Shown here piece after piece: positions 52,914-61,846 of a stretch of DNA of 64,000 nucleotides. The position numbers and the translations under genes are program-made. Position 1 is the stretch's first letter. Each line of letters starts with the position of its first letter. The notes under the pieces are model-generated. The model made no database searches, was not told the DNA's origin, and saw only the letters and a program-made list of their open reading frames with translations. The DNA is taken from contig NZ_JACHIG010000015.1 in the NCBI RefSeq assembly GCF_014203095.1, positions 48,096 to 112,095 of the forward strand, written 5' to 3'. The DNA is from Prosthecobacter vanneervenii (GTDB lineage: Bacteria; Verrucomicrobiota; Verrucomicrobiia; Verrucomicrobiales; Verrucomicrobiaceae).

Positions 52914-55109
52914 ATGCTCAAAATTTCCTCCTTCAGCGTCTTATTCCTGGCAGTCTTTGCTGCAACAGCTCCAGCCGAAGACTGGGGCGCCTACCAGATC
53001 GTGCCGGTCAGCGCGCCGGAGTACGTCCTCGAAGCTGTGGGTGGAACCAAGCCGGGAGATGTTATTTCCATTCAGAAGCCGAAGGGTGGAGCGAACCAGA
53101 AATGGATCATCCATCCCAAGGGAGAGGGATGGTATCAGCTGATGCCGACCTCGCAACCAGGGCTGGTGCTCACGGTGGCAAGCGGCGGCAAGAAGAATGG
53201 GGAGAAAGTCACCGTCGAAGAAGATCGAAAGGCGGGCGCGCAGCTGTGGTCGATCACGAAGCAGGAAAACGGCAGCTATGCGCTGGAGCCGAAGCATGCG
53301 CCGGGGATGGGACTGGATCATCTTGGCGGAAAAAAGGAGGCGGGGGCGAAGATCGACCTGTGGCAGCACAATCCGAATGACCAGCATCTGCAATGGCAGA
53401 TCAAACCGCTGGCGGGCAGCGCGATCGCCGGAGCAGTGGCTGCGGAAGCTACGCCCAGCTATGTGCCGCCAGCGATCAAGCCGGAGGATATCCTGCCGGG
53501 GACGATCAAGCAGACGCAGTTTAACCAGAGCAAGGTGTTTCCGGGCACGGTGCGTGATGTGACGGTCTTTATCCCGGCTCAGTATGATGGCAGCAAGCCT
53601 GCGTGTGTGTATGTGAAGACGGATGGCTACAATGCGCGTGAGAAGACTTTCATGGAGACGCTAATAGCCACGAAGGAGATGCCGGTGACGATTGGCGTCT
53701 TTGTGAAGCCGGGAACGCTGCCGGCGCCGATGAAGGGCACGATGGACCGGCGGAATCGTGACCTGGAGTATGATGGTGTGGGCGATGAGAATGTGCGCTT
53801 TTTGCACGATGAGCTGCTGCCGTTTGTGGCGAAGGAGTTTGGGCTGAACCTTTCGACGGATGGGAATGACCGGTGCATCTCAGGCGGGAGCAGCGGGGGC
53901 ATCGCGGCATTCACGGCGGCGTGGCATCGGCCGGAGGCCTTTAGCCGAGTGTATGCGGCGAGCGGAAGCTGGGTGGCCTTCCGTGGCGGACATGAGTTTC
54001 CGACGATGGTGCGGAAGTTTGAAGCCAAGCCAATACGCGCCTACCTGACGACGGCAACGCATGACATGGAGAACTGCGCGGGTGACTGGTATCTGCTGGA
54101 TCTGGAGATGGACAAGGCGCTGAAGTTTTCCGGGTATGACTATCAGTTTCGCAGCATCGAGGGACGCCACGTAGCGGGCTATGCGGAGAACTATCTGGAG
54201 GCGATGGCCTTTCTCTGGAAAGGCTGGCCGGAGCGTGTGAAAGCGGGGCCGAGCGCACCGAGAGCGCAGGAGGTGATCGTACCCGGTGAGGGGTGGGAGC
54301 TGCTGGCGGAGGGCTTTAAGAGCACGCGCGGGCCTTCATGCAATGAGAAGGGCGAGGTGTACTTTGCGGATACGAGCAACAACAAGATTCACCGCATTGA
54401 TGTGGATGGGAAGGTGAGCGAGTTCGTGAAGGATGTGAATGCGCACTGTGTGAGCGTGGGCGCGGATGGGAAGGTTTATACGATCTCGGAGAAGTCTGGG
54501 AAGCTGATGTCTTTTGATGCCTGCGGGGCTGGCAATGTGGTGATGGAGGACATTCTGGGGCACTCGATTTTAGCGATGCCAAACGGCAACCTGTACGTGA
54601 CGACCAACGGTGAGAAGCCGAGGGAAGAGGGCACGGTGTGGCTGATCAAGGACGGGAAGAAGACGCTGCTGGACCGGGGAATCAAGTTTGCGACAGGGAT
54701 GGCGTACCGGCCGGACCAGTGGCTGCTATCTGTGGCTGAAGGGCACTCGAAGTGGGCATACAGCTACCAGATCAACGACGATGGCACGCTGAAGAACAAG
54801 GAGCGCTTTTTCCATCTGCATGTGGCGGACTGGGATGATGATGCGGGGCCAGAGTGCCTGTGCTACTCGATCGAGGGAAGGCAGTTTATTGCGACGAAGA
54901 GCGGGGTGCAGATCAGTGCGGATGACGGTCCGACGCAGATCATTCTGCCGGTGCCAGACCGCAGCCGTGTGACAGCGGTGGCGATCGGCGGGAAGGACAA
55001 GGACACGCTGTATGCCTTCTGCATGAGCAAGATCTGGAAGCGGAAGATTTTGCAGCATGCGATGGGGGCGTGGAGCCCGTGGACGAAGATGAACGGGACG
55101 AAGCTGTGA
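52914..55109 (+). CDS. Three-domain exported protein: ricin-type lectin, esterase D-like hydrolase, SMP-30-like propeller
   Basis: 731 residues from the ATG at 52914, with leader MLKISSFSVLFLAVFAATAP. Residues about 22-160 form a ricin B-type beta-trefoil (GAYQIVPVSAPEYVLEAVGG, WIIHPKGEGWYQLMPTSQPG, Gln-Trp repeats such as LQWQIKP). Residues about 190-440 are an esterase/enterochelin-esterase fold with Ser in CISGGSSGGIAAFTAAW, the acid not certain, and His in SIEGRHVAGYAEN. Residues about 455-731 are an SMP-30/gluconolactonase-like propeller (GPSCNEKGEVYFADTSNNKI, LYVTTNGEKP, DDAGPECLCYSIEG). The combination suggests glycan-targeted deacylation. Confidence 0.82.
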   Translation: MLKISSFSVLFLAVFAATAPAEDWGAYQIVPVSAPEYVLEAVGGTKPGDVISIQKPKGGANQKWIIHPKGEGWYQLMPTSQPGLVLTVASGGKKNGEKVTVEEDRKAGAQLWSITKQENGSYALEPKHAPGMGLDHLGGKKEAGAKIDLWQHNPNDQHLQWQIKPLAGSAIAGAVAAEATPSYVPPAIKPEDILPGTIKQTQFNQSKVFPGTVRDVTVFIPAQYDGSKPACVYVKTDGYNAREKTFMETLIATKEMPVTIGVFVKPGTLPAPMKGTMDRRNRDLEYDGVGDENVRFLHDELLPFVAKEFGLNLSTDGNDRCISGGSSGGIAAFTAAWHRPEAFSRVYAASGSWVAFRGGHEFPTMVRKFEAKPIRAYLTTATHDMENCAGDWYLLDLEMDKALKFSGYDYQFRSIEGRHVAGYAENYLEAMAFLWKGWPERVKAGPSAPRAQEVIVPGEGWELLAEGFKSTRGPSCNEKGEVYFADTSNNKIHRIDVDGKVSEFVKDVNAHCVSVGADGKVYTISEKSGKLMSFDACGAGNVVMEDILGHSILAMPNGNLYVTTNGEKPREEGTVWLIKDGKKTLLDRGIKFATGMAYRPDQWLLSVAEGHSKWAYSYQINDDGTLKNKERFFHLHVADWDDDAGPECLCYSIEGRQFIATKSGVQISADDGPTQIILPVPDRSRVTAVAIGGKDKDTLYAFCMSKIWKRKILQHAMGAWSPWTKMNGTKL

Positions 55110-55116
55110 GCCCACG

Positions 55117-56361
55117 ATGAAACCTATCCTCCTGACTTTGCTCACCCTAGGGGCTGCGGCCATATCCGCAGAGCCACCCACGGCGACGACGCTTTCACCG
55201 GATGATTATGGCATCACGGCGAAGACGCCGCCGGTGATCAAGGTGGATCCGGGGCCGAGGTATTTTCCAAGACTGCGGACGTGGCAGGGCATACCAAGCA
55301 TCGAGCGAACGGCGAAGGGCCGCCTGTGGGCCACGTGGTATGCGGGCCCCTTGAGCGAGGGGAGCAGCGGGAACTATGCTCTACTGGTGACCAGCAGCGA
55401 TGACGGACTGACGTGGTCGGACCCTGTGGCGGTGTATGATCCCACGAGCTTCTTTGACGGGAGCACGGGGGATCCGCATGTGTGGATCGATCCGCAGGGG
55501 AGGCTGTGGTGGTTTGTGTTTCGGATTCTGAAGGTGAAACATGCGGATGGCATCCGGTCGGAGTGGGGCTTTTGCTGTGAGAACCCTGACGACCCGATGC
55601 CGAAGTGGAATGCGCCTGTGTTTGCGGGTTTTGGACTGGGGCTGAACAAACCGACGGTGCTGTCCAATGGAGACTGGCTGCGGCCGATCGACAACAGCCA
55701 GGAAGTCAAACAGGGGACGCGAACGCAGTTTTATGTGTCGCACGATCAAGGAAAGAGCTTTTCGTTTTTCTCGAAGCTGAGCATCAAGGACGTGTCCTTT
55801 GCGGAGCACATGGCGGTGGAGCGAAAAGACGGGAGCCTGCTGATGATGGCGCGGACGACGTATGGGATCGCGCAGGCGGAGTCGTTTGATCATGGAGCGA
55901 CGTGGGTGAACGAAGGGCCGTTTACGAAGGAGCGCGGGGTGAACACGCGCTTCTTTTTGCGGCGACTCAAATCCGGCGCACTGCTGATGGTGGTGAATGA
56001 TGTGCCACGCGGGCGTGACCGCATGACGGCGATGCTTTCCGAGGACGATGGGAAGACCTGGCCACACAAGCTCGTGCTGGATGAGCGCAAGCATGTGAGC
56101 TACCCCGACGGCACTGAAGGGGCGAACGGCTTTATTTATGTGACGTATGACCGAGGCCGCTATGAACTGGGAGAGCAGGAGATCCTCTTTGCGAAGATCA
56201 CAGAGGCTGACATCAAGGCTGGCAAGCTGGTGAGTGAAGGCAGCAAACTGAAACAGGTGATCAGCCGTCTGGCGGACGCGCAAGGCGGCGTGCATCACAC
56301 ACGCGAGCCGCAGCTGATGGAGGAGGCTTTTGAGAAGAGCCGGGGGAAAACGAAGCCGTAG
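55117..56361 (+). CDS. Sialidase-fold (BNR) exported protein
   Basis: 414 residues with signal peptide MKPILLTLLTLGAAAISA. Asp boxes are TSSDDGLTWSD, SHDQGKSFSFF, SFDHGATWVNE and SEDDGKTWPH. An Arg-containing start of the propeller is IPSIERTAKGRLWATWYAGP and the end is GANGFIYVTYDRGRYELG. It starts seven bases after the previous stop and ends one base into a GTG codon of the next gene, so the three genes are tightly packed. Confidence 0.82.
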   Translation: MKPILLTLLTLGAAAISAEPPTATTLSPDDYGITAKTPPVIKVDPGPRYFPRLRTWQGIPSIERTAKGRLWATWYAGPLSEGSSGNYALLVTSSDDGLTWSDPVAVYDPTSFFDGSTGDPHVWIDPQGRLWWFVFRILKVKHADGIRSEWGFCCENPDDPMPKWNAPVFAGFGLGLNKPTVLSNGDWLRPIDNSQEVKQGTRTQFYVSHDQGKSFSFFSKLSIKDVSFAEHMAVERKDGSLLMMARTTYGIAQAESFDHGATWVNEGPFTKERGVNTRFFLRRLKSGALLMVVNDVPRGRDRMTAMLSEDDGKTWPHKLVLDERKHVSYPDGTEGANGFIYVTYDRGRYELGEQEILFAKITEADIKAGKLVSEGSKLKQVISRLADAQGGVHHTREPQLMEEAFEKSRGKTKP

Positions 56362-56375
56362 TGGAAGAATCACAC

Positions 56376-58418
56376 ATGATGACTGACATGAGATACCAAA
56401 CACCTGCCTGCCTTGCGGCTTTCCTGCTTGCCTCATTCACGGGGCTGGCAGCGGATACGATCACGAACTCCATCGGCATGAAGCTGGTGCGCATTGAAGC
56501 GGGGTCATTTGTAATGGGGCAGAATGGACCGGCGGCGGATTACAAGATGACGAAGCACCCGGAGAAGTTTGATGATGCGGACTGGGATGAGAAGCCTGCG
56601 CATCGGGTGGTGATCACGCAGGCTTTTCAAATGGGCGTGACCGAGGTGACTGTGGGGCAGTACCGGCAATTCGCGCCGGGGTTTCATGCGAAGGAAGCGG
56701 ATGACGCTGCTGTGAATGGTGTGACGTGGGATGAGGCGGTGAAGTTTTGTGAATGGCTCTCAAAGAAAGAGGACAAGACCTACCGGCTGCCCACCGAGGC
56801 GGAATGGGAGTATGCCTGCCGAGCGGGAACGACGACGCTGTTTAACACCGGTGACAGCCTGCCGGATGGCTTTCAGCCGTGGTGGAGCGACATCGGCTAT
56901 GCGGAGCGTTATTTTACCGGTGGGATGATGCCGCAGCCCTACCGCAAAGGGGCGAAGACAGGTCTGCGCGTGGCACAGACGGCGGCCAATGCCTGGGGGC
57001 TGCATGACATGCATGGGAATGTGGCGGAATGGTGTCTGGACTGGTATGGGCCGTATGAAGCCGGAGAGCAGACGGATCCAGTGGGGCGCAGCGAGGGGAA
57101 TTTCCGTGTCTTCCGAGGAGGGCATCATTCCAGCTTTGTGCGACTGCTGCGCTCGGCGAATCGCGCGGCATGGCTGCCGCAAACGGGCAGCAACCGGGTG
57201 GGTTTTCGTGTGGTGATGGGAGAGATGCCGGCTGGCAAGACGCTGGCACCTGCGCCACCGCCTTTGAATGCCCAGAAGGTGAGCCAGGGGGTGGCGGAGA
57301 TCACGCCAGCGCCACAGGATGTGCCGGTTTTCATCGGACCGAAGCCGTATGTGAAGATCGAGAAGGATTCCTTCGGTCCGCTGTTTTCCAGTCACAATCA
57401 CAGCCCTGGAATCGCGGAGTGTCCGAACGGTGATCTGCTGGCGGTGTGGTACTCGTGCGTGGACGAGGGCGGGGCTGAGCTGTGCAATGTGGCGAGCCGT
57501 CTGAGGAAAGGGGCGAAGGAATGGGAAACGGCATCGCCATTCTGGGATGGTGCGGATGTGAACGACCATGGGCCAAAGATCTGGTGGGATGGGAAAGCGA
57601 CCTTGTATCATCTGGTGAAAGGTCGTGATGAAAACCTGGTGAGGACTTCAACAGATAACGGCGCGAGCTGGTCGGCGGCTCTTGTGCTGGAGCCCGCTGG
57701 TGAGTTTGGGAATCAGATGATCCGACTCACGGATGGGACGATGGTCATTACTCATGATTCGAGGCAGTGCAGCCTGGTCTTCAGCCGTGATGAGGGAAAG
57801 ACCTGGGGCTTTAACGATGTGAAACAGCGGGCGAGTGATTTCAGGCCGGGTGGCAAAGGCTTCCGCCATCCGGGGATTCATGCGCCGATTGTGCAGCTGA
57901 ATGATGGACGGCTGATGGCGTTCAGCCGTAATGATCCGCCGGAAGATCAGGCGAAGTTTGAGCTGAAGACGCCGATCAGCTACAGCAGCGATCTGGGAAA
58001 GAGCTGGACCTATGAGGCCAGTGAATTTTCGGCGATCAGCAGCGTGCAGCGTGCGGTGATGATCCGCCTGCAAGAGGGCGGCATTCTTTTGTGCAGCTTC
58101 ACTGATCAGTGGCGTGACTGGAAGAACCGGAAGGGGATGAGCTTTAAATCGAAGGCTGGTGAGTTCACCGGCTATGGGATGTTTGCGGCGGTGTCTTTTG
58201 ATGAAGGCAAAACGTGGCCTGTGCGACGGCTGATCACGCCCGGAGGGAAAGAGCGGTCTGTGAATGGGATTGACCGGGTGATGTTCACACTAAGCGACAC
58301 AATGGCGGAGCCGTGCGGCTATCTCTCTGCGACGCAGACTCGGGATGGGAACATTCAGCTGATCACCAGCAAGAACCATTATGTTTTCAATCTGGCGTGG
58401 CTGAAAACCCTGCCGTGA
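56376..58418 (+). CDS. Fusion of formylglycine-generating-enzyme-like (SUMF1) domain and sialidase-fold domain
   Basis: 680 residues from the ATG at 56376, which has a GGAAG site eight bases before it; MRYQTPACLAAFLLASF then acts as leader. Residues about 25-285 form a SUMF1/FGE-sulfatase domain (IGMKLVRIEAGSFVMG, YRLPTEAEWEYACRAG, HGNVAEWCLDWYG, FRGGHHSSFVRLLRSANR, NRVGFRVVMG). The second copper-site cysteine of true FGE is not seen in RLLRSANR. Residues about 330-680 form a sialidase propeller with Asp boxes TSTDNGASWSA, SRDEGKTWGF, SSDLGKSWTYE and SFDEGKTWPV. The N-domain may be a scaffold or ligand-binding module instead of an oxidase. Confidence 0.85.
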   Translation: MMTDMRYQTPACLAAFLLASFTGLAADTITNSIGMKLVRIEAGSFVMGQNGPAADYKMTKHPEKFDDADWDEKPAHRVVITQAFQMGVTEVTVGQYRQFAPGFHAKEADDAAVNGVTWDEAVKFCEWLSKKEDKTYRLPTEAEWEYACRAGTTTLFNTGDSLPDGFQPWWSDIGYAERYFTGGMMPQPYRKGAKTGLRVAQTAANAWGLHDMHGNVAEWCLDWYGPYEAGEQTDPVGRSEGNFRVFRGGHHSSFVRLLRSANRAAWLPQTGSNRVGFRVVMGEMPAGKTLAPAPPPLNAQKVSQGVAEITPAPQDVPVFIGPKPYVKIEKDSFGPLFSSHNHSPGIAECPNGDLLAVWYSCVDEGGAELCNVASRLRKGAKEWETASPFWDGADVNDHGPKIWWDGKATLYHLVKGRDENLVRTSTDNGASWSAALVLEPAGEFGNQMIRLTDGTMVITHDSRQCSLVFSRDEGKTWGFNDVKQRASDFRPGGKGFRHPGIHAPIVQLNDGRLMAFSRNDPPEDQAKFELKTPISYSSDLGKSWTYEASEFSAISSVQRAVMIRLQEGGILLCSFTDQWRDWKNRKGMSFKSKAGEFTGYGMFAAVSFDEGKTWPVRRLITPGGKERSVNGIDRVMFTLSDTMAEPCGYLSATQTRDGNIQLITSKNHYVFNLAWLKTLP

Positions 58419-58429
58419 TCTCTTTTAAT

Positions 58430-59206
58430 ATGAACACCCGCATTTTTCTCGTCCTGCTCACCGTTTTCGTGCTGTCTGCTGCAGCAGAAGACACTCTGCC
58501 GAAAACGGCCGACACTTTTGATGTAGATGGTCACAAAGCCTTTCTCTACGCGGCCCCCGCCTCTGCACCCGGGAGGCCCTGGGTGTGGTATGCACCGACT
58601 TTGAAGGGCGTGTCTTTGGCTGGACGGAAGATGTATTTTGAGGCTTTCATGAAAGCGGGGATCAGCCTTGCAGGATATGACCTGGGAGAGGTGCGAGGCG
58701 CGCCGGGAAGCACAGCGAAGTTTTCGCTGTTTTATGAGGAGATGGTGAGGCGTGGATACTCGCCTAAGCCGATACTGCTGGGACAGAGCCGGGGCGGCAT
58801 GATGACGCTGGCGTGGGCGTTTCGGAATCCGGACAAGGTACGTGCGTGGGTGGGCATCTACCCGGTGTGCAATCTGGCGAGCTGGCCGCTGAAGAACTCG
58901 AAGCCACAGACGCTGACTGATTACGGACTGTCTGAAGAGGAGCTGAATGGGAGGCTGAAGGAGTTTAATCCGGTGGACAATCTACAAGGATTGCTGGCGA
59001 ACAAGGTGCCGATGTTTTCGGTGCACGGGGATTCGGATGTGGTGGTGCCCCTGGAGCTGAACACGTCTCTCCTGCAGGAGAGGTACAAGGCGGGCGGAGG
59101 GCAGATCGAGGTGAAGGTTATTCCAGGAGAGGGACACAAGGTGGGACCTTCATTTTTTGAGTGTCGGGAGCTGGTGGACTTTGTTTTAAAGCACGCCGAT
59201 CACTGA
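58430..59206 (+). CDS. Exported alpha/beta-hydrolase
   Basis: 258 residues from the ATG at 58430, with leader MNTRIFLVLLTVFVLSAAAE. The nucleophile elbow is ILLGQSRGGMMTLAWA (Ser), the acid residue lies in VHGDSDVVVPLELN, and the His in IPGEGHKVGPSFF. It fits a carboxylesterase or prolyl-oligopeptidase-like hydrolase and is probably an esterase of the cluster. It starts 11 bases after the fusion gene stop. Confidence 0.82.
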   Translation: MNTRIFLVLLTVFVLSAAAEDTLPKTADTFDVDGHKAFLYAAPASAPGRPWVWYAPTLKGVSLAGRKMYFEAFMKAGISLAGYDLGEVRGAPGSTAKFSLFYEEMVRRGYSPKPILLGQSRGGMMTLAWAFRNPDKVRAWVGIYPVCNLASWPLKNSKPQTLTDYGLSEEELNGRLKEFNPVDNLQGLLANKVPMFSVHGDSDVVVPLELNTSLLQERYKAGGGQIEVKVIPGEGHKVGPSFFECRELVDFVLKHADH

Positions 59207-59227
59207 GCACTTTATTTTCTAGCCGCC

Positions 59228-59995
59228 ATGCATCGGACACTTCTCTTCACCTGCGCTGTTTTTTGGATGCTCCTCACCTGCGGAGCACGAGCCCAGCAGA
59301 TCATTCTGCTGAAGCTGGATGATGTCATTGCACGACGGGTGGGGACGAAGCCAGTGTCCGACCGGTGGCTGAAGGTGCATGACTATCTGGTGGCGAATCA
59401 GATCAAGGGGTCGTTTGGGATCATCACGGAGTCGCTGGAAAAGGACAATGCGATGTATTTTCAGTGGCTGAAGGATGTGCAGGCGGCGGGGCAGATTGAG
59501 TTCTGGATGCACGGCTACCACATGAAGACGGCGAGCGAGCCGGGGGAGTTTGAACATGGGACTGCGGAGGAGCAGCGGGCGATTTTGGCGAAAGGCGAAA
59601 AGCTGGCGAAGGAGAAGCTGGGATTCACACTGCCGGCCTTTGGCCCGCACTGGAGCGGCACCACCGAGGCCACGGATGAAGCAATGGAGCTGGTGCCGGA
59701 GGTGACAATCTGGCTGTATGGGCCGGAGAAGCCGAAGTACTACAAGCGGCTGAGCATCCCGCGAGTGATGGCGCTGGAGAACCCCACCTTTGTGCCGGAC
59801 CTGGAGAAGTTTAAGACCTTCTATGAGGCGAAGGCGGCGAAGCGGGAGGTGCTGGTGCTGCAGGGGCATCCTGATCAATGGGATGACAAGCGCTGGGCGG
59901 GCTTTACCGGGATTATTGAATTTCTGAAATCGAAGAACGTTCAGTTCATGACGCCCTCCGAGTATCTGAAGAAAGTCCAAGCGAACCAGCCATGA
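59228..59995 (+). CDS. Polysaccharide-deacetylase-like exported protein
   Basis: 255 residues with leader MHRTLLFTCAVFWMLLTCGA. The NodB-homology pattern appears as ILLKLDDVIAR (metal Asp pair), WMHGYHMKTAS (metal His pair), PAFGPHWSGTTEATDEAMEL, and VLVLQGHPDQWD (late His). It resembles the DUF2334/carbohydrate-esterase 4-like groups and not classical NodB. It would remove N-acetyl or O-acetyl groups from the target glycan. The next gene overlaps by ATGA (59992-59995). Confidence 0.78.
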   Translation: MHRTLLFTCAVFWMLLTCGARAQQIILLKLDDVIARRVGTKPVSDRWLKVHDYLVANQIKGSFGIITESLEKDNAMYFQWLKDVQAAGQIEFWMHGYHMKTASEPGEFEHGTAEEQRAILAKGEKLAKEKLGFTLPAFGPHWSGTTEATDEAMELVPEVTIWLYGPEKPKYYKRLSIPRVMALENPTFVPDLEKFKTFYEAKAAKREVLVLQGHPDQWDDKRWAGFTGIIEFLKSKNVQFMTPSEYLKKVQANQP

Positions 59996-60897
59996 GAATT
60001 TGTTTACTGGTCGCCGCACTGGCCCTGAACACCATACACGCGGCAGAGCCGCCGAAGCCGACGCATGCCGATGTGGCGTATGGTGCGCATGCGCATCAAC
60101 TGATCGACATTCACCTGCCGCCGAAAGGCGAGGGCCCCTTCCCTGCCCTGCTCTGGTATGGCGGGATCTGGAAGGCATCCAAACATGCGGTGGATGTGAA
60201 CCGCTTTTTTCCGCATGGGATTGCAGTGATTGCGGTGGAGGTGCGGACGATGGAGGATGCGACCAAGGACAAGGTGAAGGAACCGATCTCCTATGTGCTG
60301 GAGGATGCGATGAGCGCGGTGAAGTTTGTGCGCGAGAACGCGGCCAAGTGGAACCTCAATGCGGGCAAGATCGCGCTGGGGGGAGGATCGCAGGGGGCAC
60401 TGCCGGCGCTGTATGTGGGCTGCAAGGCACCTGAACTGGTGACGTGCGTGGCGGCGTACCGCTGCCAGCCGACGATCGACCCGAAGAGGATGCAGGAGTG
60501 GGTGCCTGGGGTGCAGTGGGGTGCGCCGGCTCTGGGCTGCAGCTTTGAGGAATCTCTGAAACGCCGTGATGAACTCCTGCCGGTGATTCAGAAGTGGTCG
60601 CCGGACTGGCTGCTGAGCAAGAGTGCCGCGCCGATGTATTTTGAGAACGAGTGGGGCATGACGAAGCCGGATGACATCGTGGAGACCAAGGTGGACAGCA
60701 GCGGGAAGAAGACCGAAGTGCACAAGCCCCTGACGCAGAACAACTACGATGTGCACTCGCCCGCGTGGGCCGTCGGATTTCAGAAACTGGCACTTGCGGC
60801 AGGTGCCGTCTGCCATGTGAAGTATCCGGGTCATCCCACCGAAGGGTATTACGACATCTGGAATTTTATTATCAAACAACTGACATCCAAACCATGA
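59992..60897 (+). CDS. Exported alpha/beta-hydrolase (esterase)
   Basis: 301 residues with signal peptide MRICLLVAALALNTIHA. The fold starts HQLIDIHLPPKGEGPFPALL; the oxyanion strand is LWYGGIWKASKH and the nucleophile elbow IALGGGSQGALPALYV (Ser). The C-terminal His is in KYPGHPTEGYYDI. The middle has an insert with SFEESLKRRDELLPVIQKWS. It is translationally coupled on both sides (ATGA at each end), so it is an integral member of the cluster and not a later insertion. Confidence 0.8.
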   Translation: MRICLLVAALALNTIHAAEPPKPTHADVAYGAHAHQLIDIHLPPKGEGPFPALLWYGGIWKASKHAVDVNRFFPHGIAVIAVEVRTMEDATKDKVKEPISYVLEDAMSAVKFVRENAAKWNLNAGKIALGGGSQGALPALYVGCKAPELVTCVAAYRCQPTIDPKRMQEWVPGVQWGAPALGCSFEESLKRRDELLPVIQKWSPDWLLSKSAAPMYFENEWGMTKPDDIVETKVDSSGKKTEVHKPLTQNNYDVHSPAWAVGFQKLALAAGAVCHVKYPGHPTEGYYDIWNFIIKQLTSKP

Positions 60898-61343
60898 AGA
60901 CACTGCTGACCTCCCTGATCTGCCTGATCTCAATCATTTCCTTTGCCGAAGAAGCACCGCTGGCAGCGGTGCAGGCGGCAGATGATGCGCGTGTGGCCGC
61001 AATGAAGGCGCCGGATCGTGAAAAGCTGGGAGCCATTTTTTCGGATGAACTGCGCTACGCCCATTCGACGGGTGTAGTGGACACAAAGACGTCGTTTATT
61101 GATGTGCTGGTGGCGGGCAAAACGAAGTATCAGGAGATCGATTATGTGGAGAGGAAGTTTACGTTTCCAGCACCGGGGATCGCGCTGATGACGGGAAGTG
61201 CGAAGCTGAAGATCGGGACGGAGGCAGGCACCCTGGAACCGACACTGGCGTTTCTGGCGGTGTGGAGACTGGAGAATGGAAAGTGGCGGTTTCTGGCGTG
61301 GCAGTCGTGCAAGCTGACGCCGCCGGGGGCTGCCGCGAAGTAG
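60894..61343 (+). CDS. NTF2-like/DUF4440 exported protein
   Basis: 149 residues from the ATG at 60894, overlapping the previous stop in ATGA. Leader MKTLLTSLICLISIISFAEE. The cystatin-like NTF2 cone is shown by VQAADDARVAAMKAPDREKL, IFSDELRYAHSTGVVDTKTS, FTFPAPGIALMTGSAKLKI, and LAVWRLENGKWRFLAWQSCK. DUF4440 proteins have no defined reaction. This is the last gene before a 503-bp spacer and may end the main transcript. Confidence 0.75.
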   Translation: MKTLLTSLICLISIISFAEEAPLAAVQAADDARVAAMKAPDREKLGAIFSDELRYAHSTGVVDTKTSFIDVLVAGKTKYQEIDYVERKFTFPAPGIALMTGSAKLKIGTEAGTLEPTLAFLAVWRLENGKWRFLAWQSCKLTPPGAAAK

Positions 61344-61846
61344 ATTTCATGGAGGGAGTGCTTCCTGGCACAAGGAGTAGGGCGGGGCTTTTAGAGAACG
61401 CTGCTGGTGGTTTCTGGGTGTGGCGCAGTGCTGGGTTTGCTTTCCGGTTTTTGCTAACCGCAACCCAGGGCGGCGCTCGCTTAGGCTCGCTTGCCCTGGG
61501 CTATATTACGTCGCCCTTTCAGGGCTAGCGTGGGAAACGGAGTGAATGGTGTTTGCGGAGCGCCGCACAGGGGATTCCCTTCGGGGCTGCGCAGGTGCGG
61601 GCTACTATGGCCGGCGCATATGCGGAATGCCCAAGGCATAATGGGATGACGAATGACTCCATCCAGAGGATGCAATGATGAGCAGGGGCGCTACGAAAGG
61701 CGCACGTGCAGGGTCTGCGTCAAAGATGCGCATGCAGGGTTCAAGATTCTGCATGTGGTGGGGGATCATTGTGGATAAATGAGGTGGCGGAGGGTGCGTT
61801 AGAGGCGATTGCAAAGGCCTCTGGTCTGAGTCGCTTTTTATTCGAC
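61344..61846. other. 503-bp spacer with hairpin repeat debris
   Basis: I see no gene. There are two adjacent hairpins at 61464-61525, and an imperfect repeat GGGGATTCCCTTCGGGGCTGCGC (61572-61594) with small inverted parts. A single exact DnaA-box match (TGTGGATAA) lies at 61770-61778. No T-run ends the hairpins. The FG-GAP gene downstream probably has its own promoter in the last 100 bp, which I could not place. Confidence 0.5.
61464..61525. repeat. Paired hairpin element (CCCAGGGC...GCCCTGGG and GCCCTTTCAGGGC)
   Basis: CCCAGGGC (61464-61471) pairs with GCCCTGGG (61493-61500) around GGCTCGC-type repeats. It is followed by CTATATTACGT and a second small hairpin GCCCTTTCAGGGC (61513-61525). 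I remember similar hairpin pairs as interspersed non-coding elements in Verrucomicrobia and Planctomycetes. This is recollection and not checked. Confidence 0.6.

Noticed and set aside
61770..61778. Exact DnaA-box match TGTGGATAA
   Set aside because: It is a single copy in 64 kb, about what chance allows, 30 kb or more from the composition switch, with no cluster and no dnaA gene.
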